Origin: Candidatus Woesearchaeota archaeon CG10_big_fil_rev_8_21_14_0_10_45_16
Lineage (GTDB): Archaea; Nanobdellota; Nanobdellia; Woesearchaeales; GW2011-AR9
DNA length: 64,000 nucleotides
NCBI GenBank assembly: GCA_002762785.1
Contig: PCXY01000005.1
Location: 252,796 to 316,795, forward strand
Reading direction: 5' to 3'
Each line of letters begins with the position of its first letter. Within the stretch, counting starts at the first letter, position 1. Below the pieces are notes generated by a model. That model was not told where the DNA came from and ran no database searches. It saw nothing but the letters and a program-made list of their open reading frames with translations. The translations under genes and the position numbers were made by a program. Positions 16,470 through 24,203 of this stretch are shown here, piece by piece.

Positions 16470-16522
16470 GATCCCAAAAGACGAGAGAAACTTTATATAG
16501 CTTACGTTTCCTGGATAGGGAT

Positions 16523-17386
16523 ATGAAGTACATTTTCAGCAACATCCTGGGCTCTTTTGTCATCGATGAGCAGAAGAAGACCATCAGTAAAGAAAAAGGC
16601 GAGTACAAAGAACTTCCTGCAGAGAAATATCCCTTGGCTTTAGAACTGTTGAAAGACCAGCAGTATTTTGCAGATTTTCACACTAGTAACTTAAGCAAGA
16701 CCAAGAAAGATATCAAAGCGAGTGTTTCCCAAGATCACCTTATCACACAAGCCATCAGCAACATCGGCGAGATCGAAAAGGTCCGCAACCTTCTGAGCAA
16801 GAGAGTGAGGGAATGGTATTCGTTATATTTCCCGGAACTAGAAGAAAAGATCGAAAGTCATGAACATTTCATCGAAGCCATCAGCGGCAAGACCAGAGAG
16901 CAGCTTATCAAAGAATTCAAGCTCAAGTCAGAGATGGGATCTGACTTAAAGAAAGAAGATGTCGATGAGATATTAGAAGTAGCTGTCCAGATCCAAAATC
17001 TTACTGCATTGCAAGAGAAGCATGAGAAATATCTAGAAGCGATCATGAAGAAGCATTGTCCGAACATCCTGGAACTGGCCGGAGTGACCATCGGCGCCAG
17101 ATTATTAGAGATCGGCAAAGGACTGAAACATCTGGCGATGCTGCCGGCATCGACCATCCAATTGTTAGGCGCGGAAAAAGCGTTGTTCAGACATCTAAAG
17201 ACCGGCGCGAAATCACCGAAGTTCGGTGTGATCATGCAGCACCAAGTGGTTCAGAAAGCTAAGGAGAAGGGCAAAGCTGCCAGAGCGTTAGCTGACAAAT
17301 TATCATTATGCGCCCGGATAGATTATTTCAAAGGCGAGGCTAAGGCGGCAGAATACAAGAAAGAACTGGAGAAAAGATTCTTATGA
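16523..17386 (+). CDS. nop5: Nop5 (Nop56/58 family), box C/D sRNP core protein
   Basis: Scaffold that links L7Ae, guide RNA and fibrillarin for 2'-O-methylation. The coiled-coil region (about 75-130) and Nop domain are visible, including GVTIGARLLEIGKGLKHLAMLP, LGAEKALFRHLKTGAKSPKFG and the IMQHQVV segment. At 287 aa it is short; many archaeal Nop5 proteins are 370-420 aa. The reduction is mainly in the N-terminal fibrillarin-binding domain and the basic C-terminal tail. It overlaps the next gene by 4 nt. Confidence 0.92.
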   Translation: MKYIFSNILGSFVIDEQKKTISKEKGEYKELPAEKYPLALELLKDQQYFADFHTSNLSKTKKDIKASVSQDHLITQAISNIGEIEKVRNLLSKRVREWYSLYFPELEEKIESHEHFIEAISGKTREQLIKEFKLKSEMGSDLKKEDVDEILEVAVQIQNLTALQEKHEKYLEAIMKKHCPNILELAGVTIGARLLEIGKGLKHLAMLPASTIQLLGAEKALFRHLKTGAKSPKFGVIMQHQVVQKAKEKGKAARALADKLSLCARIDYFKGEAKAAEYKKELEKRFL

Positions 17387-17763
17387 GAGACGCCGTCGAA
17401 AAAGTCTACGAACTTCACAAGAAAAACCAAATCTACTCGGCCTGGGCCCAGGATGAGACGATCATAGACATGATCAAGGATCTCCAGTCTGAAGTAGAAG
17501 AAGTCAGGGAAGAAGCCGAGAGAGAAGATTGGGACAATTTCAAAGACGAGATCGGCGATGTCTTATGGGACTGCCTGGGAATCATCGTCAGGGCTGAAAA
17601 TGAGGGTCATTTCACCATGAAAGAAGTGCTGGAGCACATCCATCAGAAATTTACGGAACGGAAACCGTTCCTCTTAGAAAGCCGTCACATCTCCAAGGAA
17701 GAAGAGAACAAGCTGTGGCGGGAAGTGAAGGAGAAGCAGAAGAATGCAAGAAATAGAAGTTAA
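17383..17763 (+). CDS. mazG: MazG-like nucleotide pyrophosphohydrolase
   Basis: A 126-aa single MazG domain that would hydrolyse NTPs to NMP and PPi. The metal-binding pattern is clear: LQSEVEEVREEAE (residues 31-43), then NFKDEIGDVLWD (about 50-61), giving the E-x-x-E and E-x-x-D acidic pairs. It overlaps nop5 by 4 nt upstream and the CYTH gene by 20 nt downstream, so translation is coupled within the box C/D operon. Specific substrate unknown. Confidence 0.88.
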   Translation: MRDAVEKVYELHKKNQIYSAWAQDETIIDMIKDLQSEVEEVREEAEREDWDNFKDEIGDVLWDCLGIIVRAENEGHFTMKEVLEHIHQKFTERKPFLLESRHISKEEENKLWREVKEKQKNARNRS

Positions 17764-18262
17764 GATATTAAACATCAATTCGGAAAAAGTAAGGAAGAAA
17801 CTATTAGAATTAGGTGCAAAGAAAGTATTTGAAGGTGAAGTGAAAGCTTCTCATTTTGATTTTTCGGATGAGCGTATCAGAAATGCCGGAGAAGATCTAC
17901 GAGTAAGGACGGTCGGCAACAAAGTTGAGTTTTGTTTTAAGGGGAAAAACCAATCGGAAGTATTCAAGTCTAAAGAAGAGATAGAAGTTATTACAGATTC
18001 TTTTCAGAAAACTACAGCCATCCTTGACAGATTAGGGTTAAAAGAACAAGAGAAATTTGCCAAGCGTCGTGAATCATATCAATTGGGAAAAGTGAAATTT
18101 GAGATTGATACCTATCCTGAATTGCCAACTTTTTTAGAGATAGAAGCGCCAACAGAAGACGAAGTGGAAAAATATGTTAAAGCTTTGGGATATACCCTTG
18201 AACAGACCACTAATCTTACTGCTGGGGAACTGATTAAAAATGCCAAAAATAACACCACATAA
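17744..18262 (+). CDS. CYTH-domain protein (CyaB class IV cyclase / triphosphatase type)
   Basis: A 172-aa CYTH protein. It starts MQEIEVKIL, the ExExK signature that binds metal and triphosphate. The antiparallel tunnel motifs follow: LRVRTVGNKVEFCFKGK, KRRESYQLGKVKFEIDTYPEL and FLEIEA. Members hydrolyse triphosphates such as PPPi or ThTP, or cyclise ATP; which one applies is not visible. It overlaps MazG by 20 nt and fibrillarin by 23 nt. Confidence 0.9.
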   Translation: MQEIEVKILNINSEKVRKKLLELGAKKVFEGEVKASHFDFSDERIRNAGEDLRVRTVGNKVEFCFKGKNQSEVFKSKEEIEVITDSFQKTTAILDRLGLKEQEKFAKRRESYQLGKVKFEIDTYPELPTFLEIEAPTEDEVEKYVKALGYTLEQTTNLTAGELIKNAKNNTT

Positions 18263-18893
18263 AGTCTTCGAGATCTATGAGGACAAGAGACGACTGTACA
18301 CCAAGAGTATCGTGCCAGGCAAGGCCCCGTTCGCGGAACGTCTCGTCGGTGAGTACCGGGAATTCGATCCTCGCAGGAGCAAGCTGGCGGCAGCTATCGT
18401 CAAAGGCGCCAACAATATCGGTATCCGTAAAGGCGACGTGGTGCTATATCTGGGAGTGAGTCATGGTTACACCGCTTCGTTTGTCTCCGACATGGTCGGC
18501 AAAGAAGGACTTATCTTTGGTATCGATCCGGCGCCGCGAGTAGTAAGGGACCTGGTATTCTTATCAGAACAGAGGAAGAACCTGATACCTTTATTGGTTG
18601 ATGCCAACCATCCCGAAGAGTATATAACAAGGGTCTGTCAGGCTGATATCGTCTATCAAGACATCGCCCAGAAGAATCAGGCCGAGATATTTGTCAAGAA
18701 TTGCAGGCTGTTCCTTAAGAAAGGCGGGTATGGACTGCTGGCGGTAAAAGCTCGAAGTATTGACGTCAAGAGAAGGCCGAAAGATATCTTCAATGAGACC
18801 AGGGTCGTCTTGGAGAAAGAGTTCACGGTCATCGATTTCCGGCTGCTTGATCCGCTAGAGAAAGATCACTGCATGATCATCGTGAAGAAATAG
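18240..18893 (+). CDS. flpA: Fibrillarin (FlpA), rRNA/tRNA 2'-O-methyltransferase
   Basis: SAM-dependent methyltransferase of the box C/D sRNP. It starts in the family style (KITPHKVFEIYEDKRRLYTK), with the SAM-binding loop YLGVSHGYTASFVSD and GIDPAPRVVRDL, and DIVYQDIAQKNQAEIF for catalysis. The 217-aa length is typical. In many archaea nop5 and flpA are adjacent; here mazG and a CYTH gene stand between them. Confidence 0.95.
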   Translation: MPKITPHKVFEIYEDKRRLYTKSIVPGKAPFAERLVGEYREFDPRRSKLAAAIVKGANNIGIRKGDVVLYLGVSHGYTASFVSDMVGKEGLIFGIDPAPRVVRDLVFLSEQRKNLIPLLVDANHPEEYITRVCQADIVYQDIAQKNQAEIFVKNCRLFLKKGGYGLLAVKARSIDVKRRPKDIFNETRVVLEKEFTVIDFRLLDPLEKDHCMIIVKK

Positions 18894-18942
18894 TTCTGTA
18901 TCAATAACAAGCAATATAAACAACAAAAACTTTCCTTTCTTT

Positions 18943-19224
18943 ATGTCATTACGAAAAGAGGCTGCTTACCTGTACCTTCTTTCTAAAGAGCTGAACAAAG
19001 TAAATAAAGAACTGAAGCATCTCAGCAAGAAAGCTGAACATCACATCGAGAAGCACAACAGGTCCAAATCAGAAGAAGACCGGCAGCGGCATCGCAAGAA
19101 GCACCATAATGTAAAGACCGAGATGGAGAAACTGCTCAAAAGACACAATGATCTTATCTCAACGATCCGGGCGCATTCGCACCGTTTCATCAGGAAACTT
19201 CAGGACGAGCACCTGCTGCGTTAA
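18943..19224 (+). CDS. Small basic coiled-coil protein, function unknown
   Basis: A 93-aa Lys/His/Glu-rich protein predicted to be almost entirely helical, with heptad-like spacing of Leu and Ile. A TATA-like ATATAAA lies about 25-30 nt upstream of the ATG. It is the last gene of the rightward run after fibrillarin but has its own promoter. No family recognised. Its composition fits nucleic-acid binding, which is a guess. Confidence 0.6.
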   Translation: MSLRKEAAYLYLLSKELNKVNKELKHLSKKAEHHIEKHNRSKSEEDRQRHRKKHHNVKTEMEKLLKRHNDLISTIRAHSHRFIRKLQDEHLLR

Positions 19225-19351
19225 GATGACTTTGCAAAAAGGAATTTTTGGTGGAATAAACTTCTAAAAATGTCAAACCAAGCCCAAAATTCCGCCATTT
19301 CAAATCCTCTTCAGAATTTTGCGCATCAAAAAAAGATCCTGAAAAGTTCTC

Positions 19352-19591
19352 TTAAGATTTCTTCTCTTTAACGTGGATGATGTTGACCGGACAGACGTCA
19401 GCTGCTTCCTGGTTTATGGCTTTGGCTTCTTCAGAATCGATATCCAGCTCGTAATGATCATCTACTTTCTTTGAGCCTTTCAGGTCAGCCATTCCTTCTT
19501 CATCCATCTCCCAATACTCTGGAGCGATAGCTGCGCAGGCACCGCAGCTGATGCAGTCTTTCTTGAAGTGGAGGACTTTATATTTAGCCAT
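19352..19591 (-). CDS. Ferredoxin, single [4Fe-4S] cluster
   Basis: 79-aa electron carrier. Cys13, Cys16 and Cys19 in CISCGACA and Cys67 in ADVCPVNII make a single [4Fe-4S] site of the monocluster type. The region between is acidic. Start at 19591 (MAKYKVLHF) is chosen over in-frame ATGs upstream because the minus-strand TATA box at 19611-19620 puts transcription at or very near this ATG. Confidence 0.9.
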   Translation of the reverse strand: MAKYKVLHFKKDCISCGACAAIAPEYWEMDEEGMADLKGSKKVDDHYELDIDSEEAKAINQEAADVCPVNIIHVKEKKS

Positions 19592-19610
19592 AACCATCAG
19601 CACAAGCCGT

Positions 19611-19620
19611 TTATTTATAA
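19611..19620 (-). promoter_or_regulatory. TATA box of the ferredoxin gene
   Basis: Minus-strand TTATAAATAA is centred about 24 nt from ATG 19591. It is back to back with the lipoprotein promoter. Confidence 0.7.
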
Positions 19621-19648
19621 GGTTTTTCTCGGAAGCCCCACCAAAAAG

Positions 19649-19660
19649 CTTATATAAATA
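19649..19660 (+). promoter_or_regulatory. TATA box of the first lipoprotein gene
   Basis: CTTATATAAATA is centred about 24 nt before ATG 19678, implying a leaderless transcript. Confidence 0.7.
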
Positions 19661-19677
19661 GTTTCGTTCATCAGGCT

Positions 19678-20634
19678 ATGCAAAAAAGAGGCGTACCATT
19701 TATCTTAGTATTTGTAGTGCTTGTCCTTCTCGTAGCCGGCTGCGGCCGTGTTCCTGGCGGTGCCAATGCCCGTGATACAGCAGCGTTGGCCAGAGAGGCG
19801 CAGTCAGGGACGCAAGGAGTAGAATTAGAGATCCAGCCCAACTTCCCGCCAGCTACAGTCTATGATCTAAATGACCTTACCGCTTTAGTTGAAGTCAAGA
19901 ACAAAGGCAACTTTAATCTGGAAAGACAGGATTGTTTCGTGCAGATCACCGGTTTTGATCCAAACATAATCCGCGGCGGTTTCGGTCTGCCGCAGCCCTG
20001 TTCCCAGAGCACCAACACTTTAGAAGGGAAGAATGTCTATAACATCGAGGGCGGTTTCGACCAGTTGGAATTCACCTCGCCGGCCATCCAATTGCCCGAC
20101 AACGTCGGTGAATACAATCCTACACTGCAGTTCGTCAGCTGTTATAATTACCAGACTCACGCCAGCCCGCTGGTCTGTGTCGACCCGTTATTCTACCAAG
20201 TATCCGCCGACCAGAAGACTTGCCAGCCGCGTGATGTAAGCACGGGTGGCGGACAGGGTGCCCCTGTTGCCGTTACCAATGTCAACGTAGACATGATCGG
20301 TCAGAATCGGGCCGTCTTTGAGATCTCCATCGCTAACCTCGGCGGCGGAACAGTTCTCAGTCCGGGAGCCGGTATCCAGAACTGCGGCGGCGCCGTGCTG
20401 AGTCGACAGGATCTTAACAAGGTCCAATACGAAGTCCGCCTCAGCGGCCAGAGCCCTTTGAACTGCAAGCCGAGAGACGGTACAGTATTGCTCAACAACA
20501 ATCAAGGAAAGATCGTCTGCACATTTAACATTCCAGGAACCTTAGCCTATGAGACACCGTTGCAGATCAACCTGCAGTACAGTTATCTTGACTCGCAAAG
20601 CCGTACGCTCAGGATAGTCAAGACTCCTGGGTAA
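19678..20634 (+). CDS. Lipoprotein, tandem paralogue 1
   Basis: 318-aa exported protein. An N-terminal signal sequence ends in the lipobox LVAGC (Cys22), so it is probably lipid-anchored outside the membrane. After a short linker the body is beta-rich, with GTQGVELEIQP near residue 40 and an Asn-Lys-Gly repeat element (VEVKNKGNF). It has several cysteines that could form disulfides. The neighbour at 20684 has the same layout. Function unknown; a CARDB-like beta-sandwich role in cell-surface binding is possible. Confidence 0.75.
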   Translation: MQKRGVPFILVFVVLVLLVAGCGRVPGGANARDTAALAREAQSGTQGVELEIQPNFPPATVYDLNDLTALVEVKNKGNFNLERQDCFVQITGFDPNIIRGGFGLPQPCSQSTNTLEGKNVYNIEGGFDQLEFTSPAIQLPDNVGEYNPTLQFVSCYNYQTHASPLVCVDPLFYQVSADQKTCQPRDVSTGGGQGAPVAVTNVNVDMIGQNRAVFEISIANLGGGTVLSPGAGIQNCGGAVLSRQDLNKVQYEVRLSGQSPLNCKPRDGTVLLNNNQGKIVCTFNIPGTLAYETPLQINLQYSYLDSQSRTLRIVKTPG

Positions 20635-20645
20635 ACTTTAAATAC

Positions 20646-20660
20646 GGAGATTGATTCTCC
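20646..20660 (+). promoter_or_regulatory. Small hairpin in the leader of lipoprotein 2
   Basis: GGAGA-TTGAT-TCTCC forms a 5-bp inverted repeat between a TTTAAATA element (about 20638-20645) and the ATG at 20684. This gene may have a short leader rather than be leaderless; a GAGGGA lies about 8 nt before the ATG. Confidence 0.35.
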
Positions 20661-20683
20661 ATACATTATCAAAGAGGGATACC

Positions 20684-21586
20684 ATGATACACGCAAGATA
20701 TGTTACACCATTCTTACTGATGACTTTACTATTGCTGACGGCCTGCGGCCAGGGCGATTCCAATACTCCAGTGCAAGGCGCGTTCCTTGGAGGAACTCAA
20801 GGCGTCGTCACTGTTTTTGAACCGTTCGGCGTGGAAGAGAACGGCCTCCAGACTATCTTTGATACAGAAGCGTTTCCTATCGAAGTAACTTTACAGAACA
20901 AAGGCGAGTATCAAGTACAGCCTGGCGAAGTTAAAGTACAGCTTCTCGGTCCAGCTCCTGAGGAGTTTGAAGGTATCCCCAGCAGAGAACTGATGAACGC
21001 CGGAGTCCTTGACGAGATCTCTGAACTGGTTCCTGAAGGCGGTGAAGAGACCATCTCATTCACCAGCGATGCTAAATTCGTGGAAGAGGTCGCCAACTTT
21101 TTGGATAGAGACTGGTTCGCCAATATTGAATATACCTACAAAACTTTCGTAGTCGTTCCAGAAGTCTGCCTTAAAGAAGATCTTACCGATACCAGAGTTT
21201 GCGACGTACGGGAACCTAAACAGTTCTTCGTCTCCGGTGCGCCGATCACCGTGACTGCTGTTGAAGAAGACACTGCCGGAAGAGGTATCATGGCCCTCAA
21301 ATTAACTCTCAGAAACGCTGGAACCGGCAAGGTGACCATGCCTGGACTAGAGTTTGACGATACCCGCGAAAGACTAGCTTTTAGTATCGACGACCCAGCT
21401 TGGGAATGTAAATCAGCTGGAAAAGTCAACGAAGCAAGATTATTCAACGGCGAAGCAGAGATCGTCTGCAAGCTGAAAGAAACCTTGCCCCAGGATACCC
21501 TTTCCACCAAGCAGGTGAAATTGACGCTTGATTACAAGTACCGCGAACTGATCCAAGAAAAACTAAGGGTCAAGCAGAGCAATTAG
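20684..21586 (+). CDS. Lipoprotein, tandem paralogue 2
   Basis: About 300 aa, with signal peptide and lipobox LLTAC. The ATG at 20684 (MIHARYVTPF) follows a GAGGGA element; the frame is open from 20651. It shares with the upstream gene the early GTQGV element, an N-K-G strand and the late N-x-G-x-G-x-V strand, so the two are probably duplicates. It lacks most of the cysteines of paralogue 1. Probably surface-exposed; specific role unknown. Confidence 0.75.
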   Translation: MIHARYVTPFLLMTLLLLTACGQGDSNTPVQGAFLGGTQGVVTVFEPFGVEENGLQTIFDTEAFPIEVTLQNKGEYQVQPGEVKVQLLGPAPEEFEGIPSRELMNAGVLDEISELVPEGGEETISFTSDAKFVEEVANFLDRDWFANIEYTYKTFVVVPEVCLKEDLTDTRVCDVREPKQFFVSGAPITVTAVEEDTAGRGIMALKLTLRNAGTGKVTMPGLEFDDTRERLAFSIDDPAWECKSAGKVNEARLFNGEAEIVCKLKETLPQDTLSTKQVKLTLDYKYRELIQEKLRVKQSN

Positions 21587-21635
21587 ATCTTTTGTTAGAT
21601 TATATTTTTAAATTACCTTCTTTCTTTTATTCTTT

Positions 21636-21825
21636 ATGAAACTTTTGGATTGTATGAAAGAAGGGGGTGTTCCTTTTGGTAATTTCCATCTTCTCAAAGA
21701 TGAAACAGACAGGAGAAACCAGGATAGATGAGTTTCAAGTGGTTGAACCAGAACAAGCACAAGCCATCAAAAGAATCGTCGACCAGACCAGATCTGTCCG
21801 CATCTATCATGGGAAGGCGGCTTAG
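21636..21825 (+). other. Possible small gene(s), two overlapping short frames
   Basis: A 31-codon frame starts at ATG 21636, about 27 nt after a TTATATTTTTAAAT element, and stops at 21731. A second frame (ATG 21700, or GTG 21667) runs 41-52 codons to 21825 and looks protein-like (IDEFQVVEPEQAQAIKRIV). The two could be coupled, or one gene broken by a frameshift. It lies between the lipoproteins and rfcS (convergent). Support is limited to codon appearance and the promoter. Confidence 0.3.
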
Positions 21826-21827
21826 AT

Positions 21828-22784
21828 CTACTTCTTCCCGACCAACACCGCATAGGCCAGAAAGCTCTCCAGCTGTACGTATTCATCGGACCCTTCGACC
21901 ATCCTGAACTCAGTCTCGCCGCATTTGTCGATGAGCTGTACTTTCAACCTATCATCGATAGATAAGTTCCAGATCTCTCTTTGGACCTGTTTTATCACGT
22001 CTAATCCCGACAGGCCATAGTTCAACATAAGGTCCAATAATTTCTTCTTAGAAGAGATGAAATCGCCTTTCACCGCTACCGACAATAATTCATTGACCTC
22101 TTTAGGCTTGGCCACGGAAGCCATGGAATAGACCAACTCGGGAGTTATATCCTTGCCCATCACCGCGCAGGACTGCATGATGTTCTCTAATCTTCGGCAG
22201 TCGCCGTCACAGACTTCAAACAACGCTTTCTTGCTTTCAGCAGAGACGGTCAGCTGTTCTTCTTTAGCTACTTTGTCGATCACCAGGCTGATCTCTGCTT
22301 CAGACAACGGCTTAAAACGGAAAATAGCACATCGTGATTGGATCGGATCAATAATCTTAGAAGAATAGTTACAACTTAAGATAAATCGACAGGTCCTAGT
22401 ATAATTCTCCATTGTTCGACGAAGAGCCTGCTGTGCTTCTCTGGTTAAAGCATCACTTTCATCAAGATAGATTAATTTAAATGGCACGTCGCCGATAGCT
22501 TTGGTACGGGCGAAATCTTTTACTTTTACTCGAACAACATCAATGCCACGTTCGTCGGAAGCGTTCAACTCCAGAGTGTTCTGACGCCAGTTTTCGCCAA
22601 ACAATTGACGGGCTATGACCAATGATAAAGTGGTTTTCCCAACACCAGCCGGCCCAGAGAACAGCAGATGAGGCATATTGCCGGAAGAAACGAAAGCTTC
22701 AATTTTCTTTACAATTTCTGTCTGGCCTTGTATCTCACTAAAGTTTTGAGGCCTATACTTTTCCGTCCAGATAGATGAAGTCAT
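21828..22784 (-). CDS. rfcS: Replication factor C small subunit
   Basis: AAA+ clamp-loader subunit that loads PCNA. It has Walker A GPAGVGKT (residues 44-51), Walker B LIYLDESDAL, and the SRC box in DPIQSRCAIFRF. The 318 aa match RfcS, and no intein is present. A minus-strand TATA-like CTTATAAAATAG near 22808-22818 supports the start at 22784. Confidence 0.96.
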   Translation of the reverse strand: MTSSIWTEKYRPQNFSEIQGQTEIVKKIEAFVSSGNMPHLLFSGPAGVGKTTLSLVIARQLFGENWRQNTLELNASDERGIDVVRVKVKDFARTKAIGDVPFKLIYLDESDALTREAQQALRRTMENYTRTCRFILSCNYSSKIIDPIQSRCAIFRFKPLSEAEISLVIDKVAKEEQLTVSAESKKALFEVCDGDCRRLENIMQSCAVMGKDITPELVYSMASVAKPKEVNELLSVAVKGDFISSKKKLLDLMLNYGLSGLDVIKQVQREIWNLSIDDRLKVQLIDKCGETEFRMVEGSDEYVQLESFLAYAVLVGKK

Positions 22785-22846
22785 ATTATCTTAACAAAGG
22801 GACTATTTTATAAGTTTTACCACACTGTATAGGACATATCCTCTTC

Positions 22847-23038
22847 TTAGAACGCATACAGCAGCACGCTTCTGACCCATTCTACGATGCTCTGCCAAGG
22901 GACGCCGAAAGCAAAGATCAGCACCATCGAGATCAGCAGGAACCAGACTACCGCTTTCAGCAGGAACGACAGTATCCGACCTGCAAAGACCAAGATGATG
23001 ATAAAGATGATGATTCCGGTTATCGAAAAAAGATCCAT
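22847..23038 (-). CDS. Small membrane protein, function unknown
   Basis: 63 aa with two hydrophobic segments (about residues 4-28 and 31-48) and a short amphipathic Trp-containing C-terminus. No family recognised. It lies downstream of the mechanosensitive channel gene, about 54 nt away on the same strand, and may be cotranscribed. Confidence 0.55.
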   Translation of the reverse strand: MDLFSITGIIIFIIILVFAGRILSFLLKAVVWFLLISMVLIFAFGVPWQSIVEWVRSVLLYAF

Positions 23039-23092
23039 CCTTTTCTAATAATAGCTTTTCTTTTTAATTATTTCTGAACAGAAGACAAGGGA

Positions 23093-24157
23093 TCACTTCT
23101 CTTTCTTCAGGTATAAGGTCTGGGTCGGGAACGGTATCTCGATCTTCGCTTTCAATAAGGTGGCATGGATCACTTCAGTAGCTTCAACCCATTTGGCATA
23201 GGCGTTATCCCAGTCTACCCAGAAGCGAGCTTTGAACTTTAAAGCAAAATCGCCCATCTCCACGAAGATGACGTCCATGTAAGGGTCGCTGTAGATCTTA
23301 TCGATCTTCTGCAGGGCTTCCAGCACCACTTTCTTGACTTTCTCTACGTTGCTGCCGTAAGCGACACCAAACTCGACGATCTTCCTGACCCGATGGTTCG
23401 GCCGCATGTAATTGCTGATCTTCATGTTTGCTAATTGCCCGTTAGGCACGAATATCAGTTCATTATCGTAAGTAAGCATCTTGGTGCTTCTTAGCCCGAT
23501 CTCTTTGATGACGCCCATCTCACCTGATTCCAGACGGACAGCATCGCCGATATTAAAGTTCTTGTCGATGATCAGGCTGACCCCACCAAAGATATTCTTA
23601 AGAGAATCCTGCAGAGCAAAGCCTAGTACCAATCCAGAGATGCCGACACCGGCCAGATAAGGAGTTATATCGATCTGCCAGATATCCAGCACCCACATGA
23701 TAGCGACAATAGAAAAGATAACCTTGACGATCTTATGGAACAACGGCAACAATACTTCATCGACAGATGTCCGGGTCTTCTTGGCGAAACTCTGACCCCA
23801 GGTCTCGATGATAACATCTATAACCCTCACTAAGATCAAGATAAAGATGACTGCCAAAGCAGAATTTGCCGCCTGCATCACATAATTATGAACATCCAGA
23901 TGAAGCAGCGAAAGACGGAGACCAAAAAAGAATGCCAGCAACGATAACGGTTTCCGGGTCTTCTCAAAGATCAGGTCGTCAAAGAGGGTGGCGGTCTTTT
24001 TAGCCACCCTATTAAGATAGAACCCGAAGACGAAAAGGATGATCTCGGCCAGGATGATGAAAGAGACCAAGATCAAGAAGGCGAATACGTACTGGTTCTG
24101 TAGATAGTTCCCATACGGCAGTGTTCCCAGCCAGTTTAGTATCTCTTCTTTCATCAT
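23093..24157 (-). CDS. mscS: MscS-family mechanosensitive channel
   Basis: 354-aa small-conductance mechanosensitive channel that would release solutes on osmotic downshock. About four N-terminal membrane helices precede the pore and cytoplasmic beta domain: AGVGISGLVLGFALQDSLKN is the TM3-like pore helix, followed by FNIGDAVRLESGEMGVIKEI. The C-terminal vestibule domain is present. The start may be at the second Met. It lies 46 nt downstream of the antiporter gene, so osmotic and ion homeostasis genes are clustered. Confidence 0.93.
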   Translation of the reverse strand: MMKEEILNWLGTLPYGNYLQNQYVFAFLILVSFIILAEIILFVFGFYLNRVAKKTATLFDDLIFEKTRKPLSLLAFFFGLRLSLLHLDVHNYVMQAANSALAVIFILILVRVIDVIIETWGQSFAKKTRTSVDEVLLPLFHKIVKVIFSIVAIMWVLDIWQIDITPYLAGVGISGLVLGFALQDSLKNIFGGVSLIIDKNFNIGDAVRLESGEMGVIKEIGLRSTKMLTYDNELIFVPNGQLANMKISNYMRPNHRVRKIVEFGVAYGSNVEKVKKVVLEALQKIDKIYSDPYMDVIFVEMGDFALKFKARFWVDWDNAYAKWVEATEVIHATLLKAKIEIPFPTQTLYLKKEK

Positions 24158-24203
24158 TCTTTCATCATTTTGTTTATTATTCTTTTATCTATTCTCTCAT
24201 TAC

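Noticed and set aside
19225-19351. Terminator or small RNA between the coiled-coil gene and ferredoxin
   Set aside because: An imperfect GGAATTTT/AAAATTCC repeat with a loop of about 34 nt is weak, and nothing else supports it.
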